Shown: one piece after another, positions 48,323-55,962 of the stretch
Layout of the letters: each line of letters begins with the position of its first letter
Position numbering within the stretch: the first letter of the stretch is position 1
Assembly (NCBI GenBank): GCA_016926255.1
Contig: JAFGOY010000011.1
Coordinates: forward strand, 62,001 to 126,000
Reading direction: 5' to 3'
From: Anaerolineae bacterium
GTDB lineage: Bacteria; Chloroflexota; Anaerolineae; Aggregatilineales; UBA3940
DNA length: 64,000 nt
The notes under the pieces: generated by a model
The model's input: the letters and a program-made list of their open reading frames with translations, nothing else
What the model was told of the DNA's origin: nothing
Database searches by the model: none
Made by a program: the position numbers and the translations under genes

Positions 48323-48403
48323 TATTAGCTCCCTTTTTCTGCTCGATTGAGCAACTATCCCTGTCGTATAGAACTGGAGGTATAGTCCCAGAATGTTGAT
48401 GCC

Positions 48404-49381
48404 CTAATCTTCCAGGGCTTCTTCTTCGGCGGTTTTGGCGAGGCGGGCGAGCTTGGCGCTGGTCTCGCGCCAGGAGATGCGGCTCAGGCCGAGCTTCTGG
48501 CGAAGCTGGTCAGAGGGCATGTCATTCTGAAAATCACGCAGCGCGGATGTCCAGCGCAGGGTTTCAAAGGACATGCGCTCACGACTGACACCCGCCGCGT
48601 CAGCCACATCGCGGAGGACGTACTCCAGGTTGCGAGCGGTGCAGTCGAAGATGCTGCCTTTTGGCTGGCGCTGTTCGAGATACTCGTCGAGAACCTTCAA
48701 CCATTCGGGGGCAACGCTGATCTTTCGCTCCTTATAGCGCATCTTGGGATTAGCGTAGCGAATCCAGATGAAAGGCGATTTTGGATCGGAGCGGTCGATA
48801 TCCCTGAGCGTCAGTTCCATGCATTCGCTCTTTTTGATCCCGGTCTGGAGCAGAAGCGTGAGCAGCAGCAGGGGGCGGGCATCGGGTTTTTCTTTGTCGG
48901 TGCGCATTGACTGCGAGACGAGCAGTGCCTGCTCAACATCTTCGGTGAAAAGAACTTTAGGCAGTGGACTGCTGACCGGCTTCTGGATGATCGCGTCGGC
49001 AGGGTCTTTGGCGATGGCACGTTCTTCATAAAGATAGCTGAAAAAGTTCTTGAGGGTCGTCACCCGGCGGGCGTAGGTTTTCGGGCTGCACGGTTTGCCG
49101 CGTTCGGTGAGCATCCAGTGCAGGAACTTGTTCAGATCGTCGGTTCCCAGCGAGCCGATGGCCCGCTTTTCCCCGGCCCAGGAACCAAGCAGGTTGAGAT
49201 CGCTCTTAAATGCCTTGATCGTATGAGGCGAAGCACCACTGAGTTTCAATGCAACCAGGTGGAACTCGACCGCTTTGGTGAACGGCGTATCCGGGTCAAG
49301 GGGGAGTTCGCCTTCCTGCTTCTCCTCCTCTGGAGCCTGAGGTTTTTCGCCGAACATGGAAAGCTGCGTGAAATCATCCAT
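48404..49381 (-). CDS. Tyrosine-recombinase-fold protein with degraded active site
   Basis: The 325-residue protein has the two-domain layout of Xer recombinases: a core-binding domain (about 33-125, SGASPHTIKAFKSDL and YARRVTTLKNFFSYL) and a catalytic-fold domain. Key residues are lost. The first Arg is Lys183 (TGIKKSE). The HxxR motif is Glu273-x-x-Arg276 with Trp277. The second His is Leu299 (LGLS). No Tyr exists after Tyr254, so there is no nucleophile. It should bind DNA but not cut it. The start is taken as the ATG at 49381, behind AAAGGG, rather than the TTG seven codons earlier. The first 30 residues are acidic and Gln/Pro-rich. The frame is intact, which argues against a decaying pseudogene. 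Confidence 0.82.
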   Translation of the reverse strand: MDDFTQLSMFGEKPQAPEEEKQEGELPLDPDTPFTKAVEFHLVALKLSGASPHTIKAFKSDLNLLGSWAGEKRAIGSLGTDDLNKFLHWMLTERGKPCSPKTYARRVTTLKNFFSYLYEERAIAKDPADAIIQKPVSSPLPKVLFTEDVEQALLVSQSMRTDKEKPDARPLLLLTLLLQTGIKKSECMELTLRDIDRSDPKSPFIWIRYANPKMRYKERKISVAPEWLKVLDEYLEQRQPKGSIFDCTARNLEYVLRDVADAAGVSRERMSFETLRWTSALRDFQNDMPSDQLRQKLGLSRISWRETSAKLARLAKTAEEEALED

Positions 49382-49546
49382 CACGGTGCCCTTTCCCTTC
49401 AAAGTGCATCGAACGCGGTAGAAGAACGCTGGATTTTCGCCGCAAAGGAGATTGATTCCGTTGTGCGCCTGGACAGAAATCGACCGGCTTTACGCCATTC
49501 CGATCTCTATCACTGAGCAGTTTCGTTCAGGGACACTGCCTGCTTT

Positions 49547-50668
49547 CTAGTCTAGCCAGAAAACCTCAGACAGCAAGGTGCTGATCTTATTCGTGTCGGG
49601 GATCAGGACGGAAGCACCTGCCGATGTCGTATACGGGGAGACGTAATCGGAGTTGATCACACCGGAGCGGATATCGTCGCGGGAGATGTCTTCGGCGAGA
49701 AGGGCGAGGCTGACTATTTCTTCAAGGGTCATATTGGTGGTGATGCTGTCACTCATCGTCTGATAAAGCACCGGGGATTTTTCGACGAGGGTTGGCAACA
49801 TCGAAAAGCTGATGACCCGGTCACGGATAGCAAAGAGGATATCCTGCTGACGCTGGGCGCGGTTGAAGTCGCTGTCGGTATAGCGGGTCCGGGCGTATTT
49901 CAACGCCGTTTCGCCATCCAGGTGCTGCTGCCCGGCGGCGATATAAAACGGATCGTATCCATAGTACATATCGGGATAATTCGAGTCGTAAATCTCTCTC
50001 GGTACGTAGATATCGATCCCGCCAATCTCGTCGACAAGGGTGACGAAAGCATCAAATTCAACCAGGACGTAGTAGTTGACGTGCACACCCAGGTTGTACT
50101 GGATCGTCTCGATGGTCAGGTTGCCGCCGCCCAGAGGATAGGCCGTATTGATACGGTTGAGGCCGTAGCCCGGAATATCGACATAAAGATCGCGGGGGAT
50201 GGAAATCACGCCGCCGACTTTTTCTTTGGGATCGACCATCAGCAGCATCATCGAGTCGGTGCGAGGGCGTGCCCCGCCGCGCTCGGACGGACGGGTATCG
50301 GCACCGAGCAGGAGGATCGTCACACGCTCTTCACCCTCCCAGACATGCGCATTGCCGACATCGAGCGTCGGGGCCAGGAATTCGGGGTTGGGTGTGGCAT
50401 TCGGGATGGCGGTCGGGATACCCTCCATTGCGGCGAAGGGGGTAGACCCCACGAGATAACGCAGGAAAAACGCGACAAGCAGACTCAGTGCAATCGTCCC
50501 GGCGAACAGTCCCACCATACCAAAAACCGTGCCGATTGGCCCCAGCTTCGGGATGCGTGTGTGGGCGACTAGCCTGTTCAGGCTCTTAAATGGCCCCTGT
50601 TTAGGCAGCGCAAAGACGGGCCTTCTGGTAGATTTCGTTTCCGGGTGTGCTGGAGTCTGCTGTTCCAT
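49547..50668 (-). CDS. LytR-CpsA-Psr (LCP) family protein
   Basis: The 373-residue protein has a cytoplasmic N-terminal stretch (1-46), one membrane helix (about 47-71, FGMVGLFAGTIALSLLVAFF), a Pro/Asn linker, and the extracellular LCP domain (about 113-310). LCP marks include 'RTDSMMLLMVD', 'SIPRDLYVDIPGYGLNRINTAY' and 'DGETALKYARTRYTDSDFNRAQRQQDIL', which hold the Arg and Asp residues that bind the polyprenyl pyrophosphate. LCP enzymes transfer glycopolymers from lipid carriers to the wall or to other acceptors. It diverges from the acyltransferase gene with a shared promoter region. The acceptor is not predictable from the sequence. Confidence 0.93.
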   Translation of the reverse strand: MEQQTPAHPETKSTRRPVFALPKQGPFKSLNRLVAHTRIPKLGPIGTVFGMVGLFAGTIALSLLVAFFLRYLVGSTPFAAMEGIPTAIPNATPNPEFLAPTLDVGNAHVWEGEERVTILLLGADTRPSERGGARPRTDSMMLLMVDPKEKVGGVISIPRDLYVDIPGYGLNRINTAYPLGGGNLTIETIQYNLGVHVNYYVLVEFDAFVTLVDEIGGIDIYVPREIYDSNYPDMYYGYDPFYIAAGQQHLDGETALKYARTRYTDSDFNRAQRQQDILFAIRDRVISFSMLPTLVEKSPVLYQTMSDSITTNMTLEEIVSLALLAEDISRDDIRSGVINSDYVSPYTTSAGASVLIPDTNKISTLLSEVFWLD

Positions 50669-50696
50669 ATTCGCTCTTCAATAAGTCTTCACGGCT

Positions 50697-50729
50697 GATT
50701 GTACCCATTTGTCAGGTTTTGATACAATC
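50697..50729. promoter_or_regulatory. Symmetric overlapping divergent promoters (LCP / acyltransferase)
   Basis: The 7-bp inverted repeat GATTGTA...TACAATC serves both strands. Plus strand: TTGTAC (50699-50704), an 18-bp spacer, TACAAT (50723-50728). Minus strand: TTGTAT (50727-50722), an 18-bp spacer, TACAAT (50703-50698). Each -35 overlaps the other promoter's -10, so polymerase could bind in only one direction at a time. Confidence 0.6.
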
Positions 50730-50784
50730 CGCTCGCAGGTTTCAGCCACAGTTTGGATATAAATACCAAATCCGAGGGACAATC

Positions 50785-51645
50785 GTGACAAAAACCGCCC
50801 ACAATTTTGACTCACCGCAGGATTATCCGCGAGCCGACTGGCGGGTGATCATCCACCGGGAAGCCGACGGCCCGCTTAATATGGCCGTCGACGAAGCCAT
50901 CGCCGAAGCGGTTGGGGAGGGTTCGGCTCCGCCGACGCTGCGATTTTATGCCTGGAACCCGGCCTGCCTGTCGCTGGGATACAGCCAGCCTGCCGCCGAT
51001 GTCGATTTTGGGCGGCTGGCGGAGCATGGCTGGGATATCGTTCGGCGGCTGACTGGTGGGCGGGGCATTCTCCACGTTGACGAGCTGACCTATTCGGTTG
51101 CCGCGCCGGAAGATGACCCCCGGGTCGCGGAGGGCGTGGTAGAAAGCTATCGACGCCTGAGCCAGGGCCTCCTTGCCGGATTGGACCGGCTCGGTGCGCC
51201 GGTCAACTCGGAGCGGGCCGATGGAGAAGCGCGAAAGTTCAAAGGGGCAGTGTGTTTCGAGATGCCCTCCGACTACGAATTGACGGTCAACGGACGTAAG
51301 TTGATCGGCAGCGCACAGACTCGGCGCCGGAACCGGGTGGTGATGCAGCACGGCGCGCTGCCCCTGTTCGGCGACCTGGGACGAATCTGCGAGGCGCTGG
51401 CCTTTGAGGGCGAAGCGGAGCGGGAAGAAGCGCGGCGGCGGGTACTGGAACGGGCGATTACACTCGAAGAAGCGCTGGGACGGTTGGTGCCATTTAGTGA
51501 AGTGGTACAGGTGTTGATCGAGGGATTCGGAGAGGCATTGAACCTGGATTTTATCGAGCAGGGGCTGACCGAAAAAGAAAAGTCGCGCGCAGAAGATCTG
51601 CGTGCGACCACGTATGCAGCGGAGGAGTGGACGTTCCGCCACTAA
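50785..51645 (+). CDS. LipM/LplA-family lipoate or octanoate protein transferase
   Basis: The 286-residue protein belongs to the biotin/lipoate A/B ligase fold: 'PLNMAVDEAIAEA' (start of the domain), 'RRLTGGRGILHVDELTYSV', 'CFEMPSDYELTVNGRKLIGSAQTR' in two pieces, and 'QHGALPL'. Cys157 sits where the nucleophile Cys of Bacillus LipM lies (known: Cys150), which favours octanoyl transfer over ATP-dependent lipoate ligation; this is inference. The start is taken as the GTG at 50785 with GAGGGA six bases upstream. The longer frame to 50647 would run through the promoter and overlap the LCP gene. It ends 4 bases from the convergent SH3-type gene. Confidence 0.85.
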   Translation: MTKTAHNFDSPQDYPRADWRVIIHREADGPLNMAVDEAIAEAVGEGSAPPTLRFYAWNPACLSLGYSQPAADVDFGRLAEHGWDIVRRLTGGRGILHVDELTYSVAAPEDDPRVAEGVVESYRRLSQGLLAGLDRLGAPVNSERADGEARKFKGAVCFEMPSDYELTVNGRKLIGSAQTRRRNRVVMQHGALPLFGDLGRICEALAFEGEAEREEARRRVLERAITLEEALGRLVPFSEVVQVLIEGFGEALNLDFIEQGLTEKEKSRAEDLRATTYAAEEWTFRH

Positions 51646-51649
51646 ATAG

Positions 51650-52405
51650 CTATGAGCCGGTGACCTCCATGAAATCTTCGACGGCCCAGCCGGAGCGATC
51701 CTCGTCTTCCGGGTCGACGATGTACCACCAGATGTAGTCGTCCATTACGCGCGGGCCATCCTCGACGGTGTAGGCTTCACCATCGTTAGCGACAAAGAAA
51801 TAGGTATATTCCAGCCCAGGCCCCTGGCGGACGGCCAGCCCAGCCCCTTCGGTGCCATTGATGACAATCCTGTCGCCGACCTGGATCGGCGTACCGGGGC
51901 TTTCATCCACAGTTTCTTCGGTGGGCGGCGTTTCTTCGGTTGGAACCGTCTCGGCGGCTTCCTGTGTGGCGGTTGGCGATTCCGACTCCTCGTCGGGCGC
52001 GGATGCACCGAGCGTCGGGGTGTTGGTGATCACGACAAAGATTGGTGTTGGTGAGGACAGCCCGGTCGAAGCGACCCCCTTGTTAGAAAGTGCCACATAC
52101 CACATGCCGCAGGTGATCGCAGCTACAGCGAGGATTACGATCACAAAGCCCCACCAGGGAACAACCAGCCCTGAACGACCAGAGTCGGGCTGCGATTGCG
52201 ATGATCGGGAAGACCGCGCAGGACGCTGCGTGCTCTTTTTCCCCTTCAGGTCAGGACCAGCCGGGAGATCGGGACGGTGGGTGACCTGAGTCGGCGCTTC
52301 CTCTGGCCGGGTCAGGCTGGGAATACGCTCAGATGGTGGTCGCGCATCGAGCGGCACCTGGCGGCGGGTCTGCTGTGAGGGATCGGGACGGCGTTTTTCG
52401 CTCAT
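51650..52405 (-). CDS. Single-pass membrane protein with extracellular SH3-like domain
   Basis: The 251-residue protein has a basic, Arg/Pro/Ser-rich cytoplasmic N terminus (1-82), a membrane helix (about 83-105, WWGFVIVILAVAAITCGMW), a Thr/Glu/Pro-rich low-complexity linker (110-165), and a C-terminal bacterial SH3-type domain (about 172-248) with 'GLAVRQGPGLEYTY' and 'WWYIVDPEDEDRSGWAVEDFM'. Such domains bind peptidoglycan or wall peptides. It is the third gene of a minus-strand run after polX and the phosphatase (11 bases after the phosphatase stop), so probably co-transcribed. A functional link to them is not evident. Confidence 0.85.
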   Translation of the reverse strand: MSEKRRPDPSQQTRRQVPLDARPPSERIPSLTRPEEAPTQVTHRPDLPAGPDLKGKKSTQRPARSSRSSQSQPDSGRSGLVVPWWGFVIVILAVAAITCGMWYVALSNKGVASTGLSSPTPIFVVITNTPTLGASAPDEESESPTATQEAAETVPTEETPPTEETVDESPGTPIQVGDRIVINGTEGAGLAVRQGPGLEYTYFFVANDGEAYTVEDGPRVMDDYIWWYIVDPEDEDRSGWAVEDFMEVTGS

Positions 52406-52416
52406 AGGGTGTAGTT

Positions 52417-53670
52417 TTATCGTTTTTTGGCGCGAATGACAAGCAGGCTGAAGTCATCGAAGGCTTCGGCGCGTCCGCGATGAGACTGGACGACATTGTA
52501 AATCGTCCGGGCGATCCGGTCGGCATCGTACATTCTTACGCCGCGTACGAGGTTTGCCAGTCCCTCGCTGCCAAACGAGTCCCCTTCCATATTACGCATG
52601 TCGGTAACGCCGTCGCTGTAAATGACGAGCGTATCGCCTGGTTCAAAAACGACCTCCTGCACTTCGAACGGCATGGTCAGTTCGGGCCACAATCCCAGGA
52701 AGCGGCCCTTTCCACTCAGGAATTTGGTCGAGCCATCGTTACGCACCAGCAAAGGCTCGTCGTGCCCGCCGCGAACATAGCGGAAAGTCCTTGTTTCCAG
52801 GTCGATCACGCCGTAGATCGCGGTGACGAACATATCGTAGGCGGAGGATTCGATCAGCCCATTGTGAACGGCGAGCATCACATCGGCGGGATCGGCATTG
52901 TGGCGGCATTCAGTAAAGAAGAGGGTGCGGGCAACGGCCATAAACAGGGCAGCATGGGCGCCCTTGTCGGAAACATCGGCGAGCAGCACGGCGACTTTGC
53001 CATCGTCGAGAATATGTACATCGTAAAAATCGCCGCCTACCTGCCGGGCGGGTTCAAACATAGCCGAGAACTCGAAACCTTCGACGGTTGGCAGGTTGGT
53101 GGGGAGCAGGCTTCGCTGGGCTTTCGCCGCGACTTCAAGCTGGGCTTCGAGCGCGGCTTTTGCGATCCGGTCGGCCTGGGCTGCTTCGAGTTCTGCGTAG
53201 GCTTTGGCCAGCTCCTGATAGCGCTGCTCCAGGTCTTCGATAGCACGCTGGTCGGTTTCCCGCACGATGTCGATCATCGTGTTGAGGATGTTGCGGCCCA
53301 TCGACGGGCTGGAACTGAAGACTTCGTCAAAGTCCTGCTGTGAGACTTCAAGCACATCGGTTTCCACGATGGTGGTGACGGTTGCCGCGCGTGGTTCACC
53401 GGTGATCAGGCCCATCTCGCCGAAATATTCGCCTTCTCCCAGAAACCCCAGCACAAAATCCTCGTCGGTGCCTTCCAGGTCACGGGTCACGGCGACCTTG
53501 CCTTTGGTGATCACGTAGAACTTATCCGCCGCTGCCCCTTTCTCGCATAGAATCGTGTTGGTTGGATAGTTCTTCTTGACAGCAACCGTGCGAAGCATAT
53601 CGACCGCTTCGTTGTCAAGCCCTTTGAATGCTCTCTTGATAATTGCGGTATGGCCGGTTCTGCGTTTCAT
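52417..53670 (-). CDS. cNMP-binding / PP2C (SpoIIE-type) phosphatase
   Basis: The 417-residue protein joins a cyclic-nucleotide-binding domain (about 10-125, with the phosphate-cassette motif FGEMGLITGEPRAATV), a coiled coil (about 135-180, Glu/Ala/Gln-rich), and a SpoIIE-like PP2C phosphatase domain (about 185-415). The metal ligands are visible: GGDFYDV, ADVSDKG, YSDGVTD and FDDFSLLVI. It should act as a Ser/Thr phosphatase, typically of anti-anti-sigma or response proteins, gated by cAMP or another nucleotide. The ATG at 53670 overlaps the polX stop (TGATG), with GAAGGA upstream. The frame extends seven codons further, but the overlapping ATG fits coupling better. Confidence 0.9.
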   Translation of the reverse strand: MKRRTGHTAIIKRAFKGLDNEAVDMLRTVAVKKNYPTNTILCEKGAAADKFYVITKGKVAVTRDLEGTDEDFVLGFLGEGEYFGEMGLITGEPRAATVTTIVETDVLEVSQQDFDEVFSSSPSMGRNILNTMIDIVRETDQRAIEDLEQRYQELAKAYAELEAAQADRIAKAALEAQLEVAAKAQRSLLPTNLPTVEGFEFSAMFEPARQVGGDFYDVHILDDGKVAVLLADVSDKGAHAALFMAVARTLFFTECRHNADPADVMLAVHNGLIESSAYDMFVTAIYGVIDLETRTFRYVRGGHDEPLLVRNDGSTKFLSGKGRFLGLWPELTMPFEVQEVVFEPGDTLVIYSDGVTDMRNMEGDSFGSEGLANLVRGVRMYDADRIARTIYNVVQSHRGRAEAFDDFSLLVIRAKKR

Positions 53671-55403
53671 CACAGTCGTTCCTTCTTCCATTCCATGACC
53701 CGCTCAAGGGGCCAGGTGTTGACCACATCTTTGGCTTCCACCCAGCCGCGCCGGGCGGTTGCCACGCCATAATGCATATTGGATAGACCCGCCGGACTGT
53801 GCGCGTCGGTGCTGATGGTCAGTTTGATGCCCATCTCGACGGCCCGCCGGGCATGCGTATCGTCCAGATCCAACCGGTGAGGGTTTGCGTTGATCTCCAG
53901 GGCGACATTCTCCCCGGCGGCGGCTTCGAAAACGGCGTCCATGTCCAGATCGGCGGGTTCCCGGTCGGGGATCATCTGTCCGCGCGGGTGGCCGATGATG
54001 TCGACGTAGGGATTCTGGATCGCCTTCAGCAATCGATCCGTAATCTTTTCACGCGGCTGGCGCAGGCCGGTATGGAGCGATGCCTGCACGAGATCGAACT
54101 GAGCCAGTACGTTGTCGTCATAGTCTAACGTGCCATCGGCTTTGATCTCAACTTCTACCCCGTGAAGGACGGTGAATGCCCCGCCCAGTTCAGCGTTGAC
54201 CCGGTCGATCTCCGCGCGCTGGGGAGCCACATCCTCCGGGGCAATGCCCTGAGTCACACCCAACCCGTAGCTGTGATCGGTGATCAGAATGTATTTGTAG
54301 CCACGTTCCATCGCTGCTTGGGCCATCGCCATGATACTTACCGCGCCATCGCTCCAGGTGGTGTGCATCTGGAGATCGCCCTGTATATCGCCCAGGGTGA
54401 TCAGATCAGGAAGGCAATCTTCGAATGCAGCGTCGATCTCACCCCGGTCTTCGCGCAGTTCAGGGGGAATATAGGGCAGTCCGAGTGTCGCGTAGACCTG
54501 TTCCTCGGTTTCGCACAGGATTTCCTCGCCACCGCCAATGGGTATGAAGCTGTTTTCGCTGAGTGATAATCCCTGCTTCAAGGCCAGTTCTCGCAGCCGG
54601 ACGTTGTGTTCTTTGCTGCCGGTGAAGTAGGCAAGCAGCGTCCCGTAGCGCTCCGGAGGCAGCACACGCAGATCGACCTGCTGTCCGGAGACGAGTTCGA
54701 CCGAGGACTTGGTTTCTCCCTGGGCCAATACGCGCTGTACTTCCGGCCTGGCGACAAATGCCCGCATGATCGGGGCGGGCGTGGTGCTGGCGATCAGCAG
54801 GTCGATGTCGCCAATCGTGGGGCGATATCGCCGTAGAGACCCGGCAACTTCGCCATGCAATGCCCCCTCGATTTGCAGCAGTGCATCCAGCAGGCGGTGG
54901 GCCACCGGGTAAGCCTCGCCGATGGGGATGCGGTCGGTGCGGCGGGAAAGCGCCTCGATGCCTTCGAGAATGTTCTTCTCGCTGCGTGCGCCCATGCCGG
55001 GAAGTTCGCGCAATTTGCCCGCTTCCGCCGCCTTTTTCAGTGCCTCGACGCTGGTGATATCCAGTTCTTTCCAGAACAGCGCGGCCCGCTTTGGCCCCAG
55101 GCCAGGAACACCGAGCATTTCGACCACGCCGGGTGGGACTTCGGCGGAGAGGCGGCGGTAAAATTCGAGGTCGCCGGTTGTCAGCATTTCCTCGATTTTT
55201 GCGGCCAGCGTTGCGCCGATGTTGGGGAGATCGGTGAGGGTGCCTTCCTCGTAGATGGCGTTCAGATCGCGGGGGAGTTCAGCGATTGTCTCCGAGGCTC
55301 TTCGGTAGGCAAGCACACGGTGGATGCTCTCGCCTTTCAACTCAAGCATATCGGCAATCGTTCCGAAAATGGCGGAAACTTCCCGGTTGGATACCTTGCT
55401 CAT
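53670..55403 (-). CDS. polX: Family X DNA polymerase / PHP phosphoesterase PolX
   Basis: The 577-residue protein has an N-terminal helix-hairpin-helix and family X polymerase core (about 1-315: HRVLAYRRASETI, LPNIGATLAAKIEEML, the GDIDLLI metal-binding Asp pair, a later DLRV Asp). The C-terminal PHP domain (about 335-575) has 'LQMHTTWSDG', 'ITDHSYGLGV' and 'DIIGHPRG', plus 'STDAHSP'. PolX enzymes fill short gaps, and the PHP part supplies 3'-5' exonuclease/AP activity in base-excision repair. The start is taken as the ATG at 55403 with AGGAAA upstream; a 31-codon extension would overlap the promoters and the divergent gene. It is the first gene of the polX-phosphatase-SH3 run. Confidence 0.93.
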   Translation of the reverse strand: MSKVSNREVSAIFGTIADMLELKGESIHRVLAYRRASETIAELPRDLNAIYEEGTLTDLPNIGATLAAKIEEMLTTGDLEFYRRLSAEVPPGVVEMLGVPGLGPKRAALFWKELDITSVEALKKAAEAGKLRELPGMGARSEKNILEGIEALSRRTDRIPIGEAYPVAHRLLDALLQIEGALHGEVAGSLRRYRPTIGDIDLLIASTTPAPIMRAFVARPEVQRVLAQGETKSSVELVSGQQVDLRVLPPERYGTLLAYFTGSKEHNVRLRELALKQGLSLSENSFIPIGGGEEILCETEEQVYATLGLPYIPPELREDRGEIDAAFEDCLPDLITLGDIQGDLQMHTTWSDGAVSIMAMAQAAMERGYKYILITDHSYGLGVTQGIAPEDVAPQRAEIDRVNAELGGAFTVLHGVEVEIKADGTLDYDDNVLAQFDLVQASLHTGLRQPREKITDRLLKAIQNPYVDIIGHPRGQMIPDREPADLDMDAVFEAAAGENVALEINANPHRLDLDDTHARRAVEMGIKLTISTDAHSPAGLSNMHYGVATARRGWVEAKDVVNTWPLERVMEWKKERL

Positions 55404-55434
55404 GTCCGCTTTCCTGTGCCTGTACGTCGGGATC

Positions 55435-55463
55435 AGTATACAGTCTGCGAGAAGGCTTGACAA
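55435..55463 (-). promoter_or_regulatory. polX promoter
   Basis: On the minus strand, TTGTCA (55463-55458), a 17-bp spacer and TATACT (55440-55435) predict a start near 55428 and a leader of about 25 bases. The -35 box overlaps the -35 box of the divergent ATL promoter by five bases. Confidence 0.75.
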
Positions 55464-55485
55464 TACGACTCCAAGACAGTAGATT
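55457..55485 (+). promoter_or_regulatory. Promoter of the alkyltransferase-like gene
   Basis: TTGACA (55457-55462), a 17-bp spacer and TAGATT (55480-55485) predict a start at about 55492, only about three bases before the ATG at 55495. The mRNA would be leaderless or nearly so; no Shine-Dalgarno is present. Confidence 0.7.
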
Positions 55486-55494
55486 GAGATCATC

Positions 55495-55944
55495 ATGTAT
55501 CAGCCACCCGATCCTGAAGCGTTTAACACGCTGGTATGGGAACTCGCCCGGCAGATTCCTGAAGGGTATGTCAGTACATACGGACAGATCGCCTCGATGA
55601 TCCCACCGCCTGATGGGGTCGATCTCCTGACGTACCGGCGACTGCGAGCGCTCTGGGTGGGCCGCTCAATGAGCGCGCTGCCCGATGGAAGCGATGTGCC
55701 CTGGCACCGGGTGATCGGCGGGAAGGGTTCTATCAGCCTGCCGCCGGGGAGCGCCGCCGCCGAAGAACAGCGTTTTCGATTGGCGGCTGAACAGGTACAA
55801 TTCGATGTACAGGGGCGGGTCGATTTCCGGTTGGTTGGATGGGACGGCCCCCATGATCACTGGCTGGCGGCGCGAGGGCTGCTGCCGCCGCAATCACTGA
55901 AACCCGACAAACCAGAAGCTCCGGATCAACCCAGGCTTTTTTAG
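55495..55944 (+). CDS. Alkyltransferase-like protein (ATL), MGMT family without Cys
   Basis: The 149-residue protein matches the O6-alkylguanine-DNA alkyltransferase fold (FNTLVWELARQIPEGYVSTYGQIA, split here as FNTLVWELARQIPEG and YVSTYGQIA; then GRSMSALP). The active-site PCHR motif reads PWHR (Trp70), so it cannot accept an alkyl group. Known: ATL proteins with Trp at this place bind O6-alkylguanine, bend the DNA and hand the lesion to nucleotide excision repair. uvrB lies two genes downstream on the same strand. It appears to be read from a near-leaderless mRNA. The last ~20 residues are a Lys/Pro-rich tail. It diverges from polX. Confidence 0.9.
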   Translation: MYQPPDPEAFNTLVWELARQIPEGYVSTYGQIASMIPPPDGVDLLTYRRLRALWVGRSMSALPDGSDVPWHRVIGGKGSISLPPGSAAAEEQRFRLAAEQVQFDVQGRVDFRLVGWDGPHDHWLAARGLLPPQSLKPDKPEAPDQPRLF

Positions 55945-55962
55945 ATCATACTGGCAAGTGTT

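Noticed and set aside
40079-49381. Integrative element bounded by the two recombinase genes
   Set aside because: Only one of the two is likely active, and no direct-repeat ends, tRNA, excisionase, relaxase or phage genes are seen. The contents include housekeeping-type genes (rRNA methyltransferase, MscS).
50647-50784. Longer N terminus of the LipM-like gene
   Set aside because: It would overlap the start of the LCP gene and run through the promoter palindrome; the GTG at 50785 has a good ribosome-binding site.
55404-55496. 31-codon N-terminal extension of PolX
   Set aside because: It covers both divergent promoters; the ATG at 55403 has AGGAAA upstream and matches the usual start of the family.
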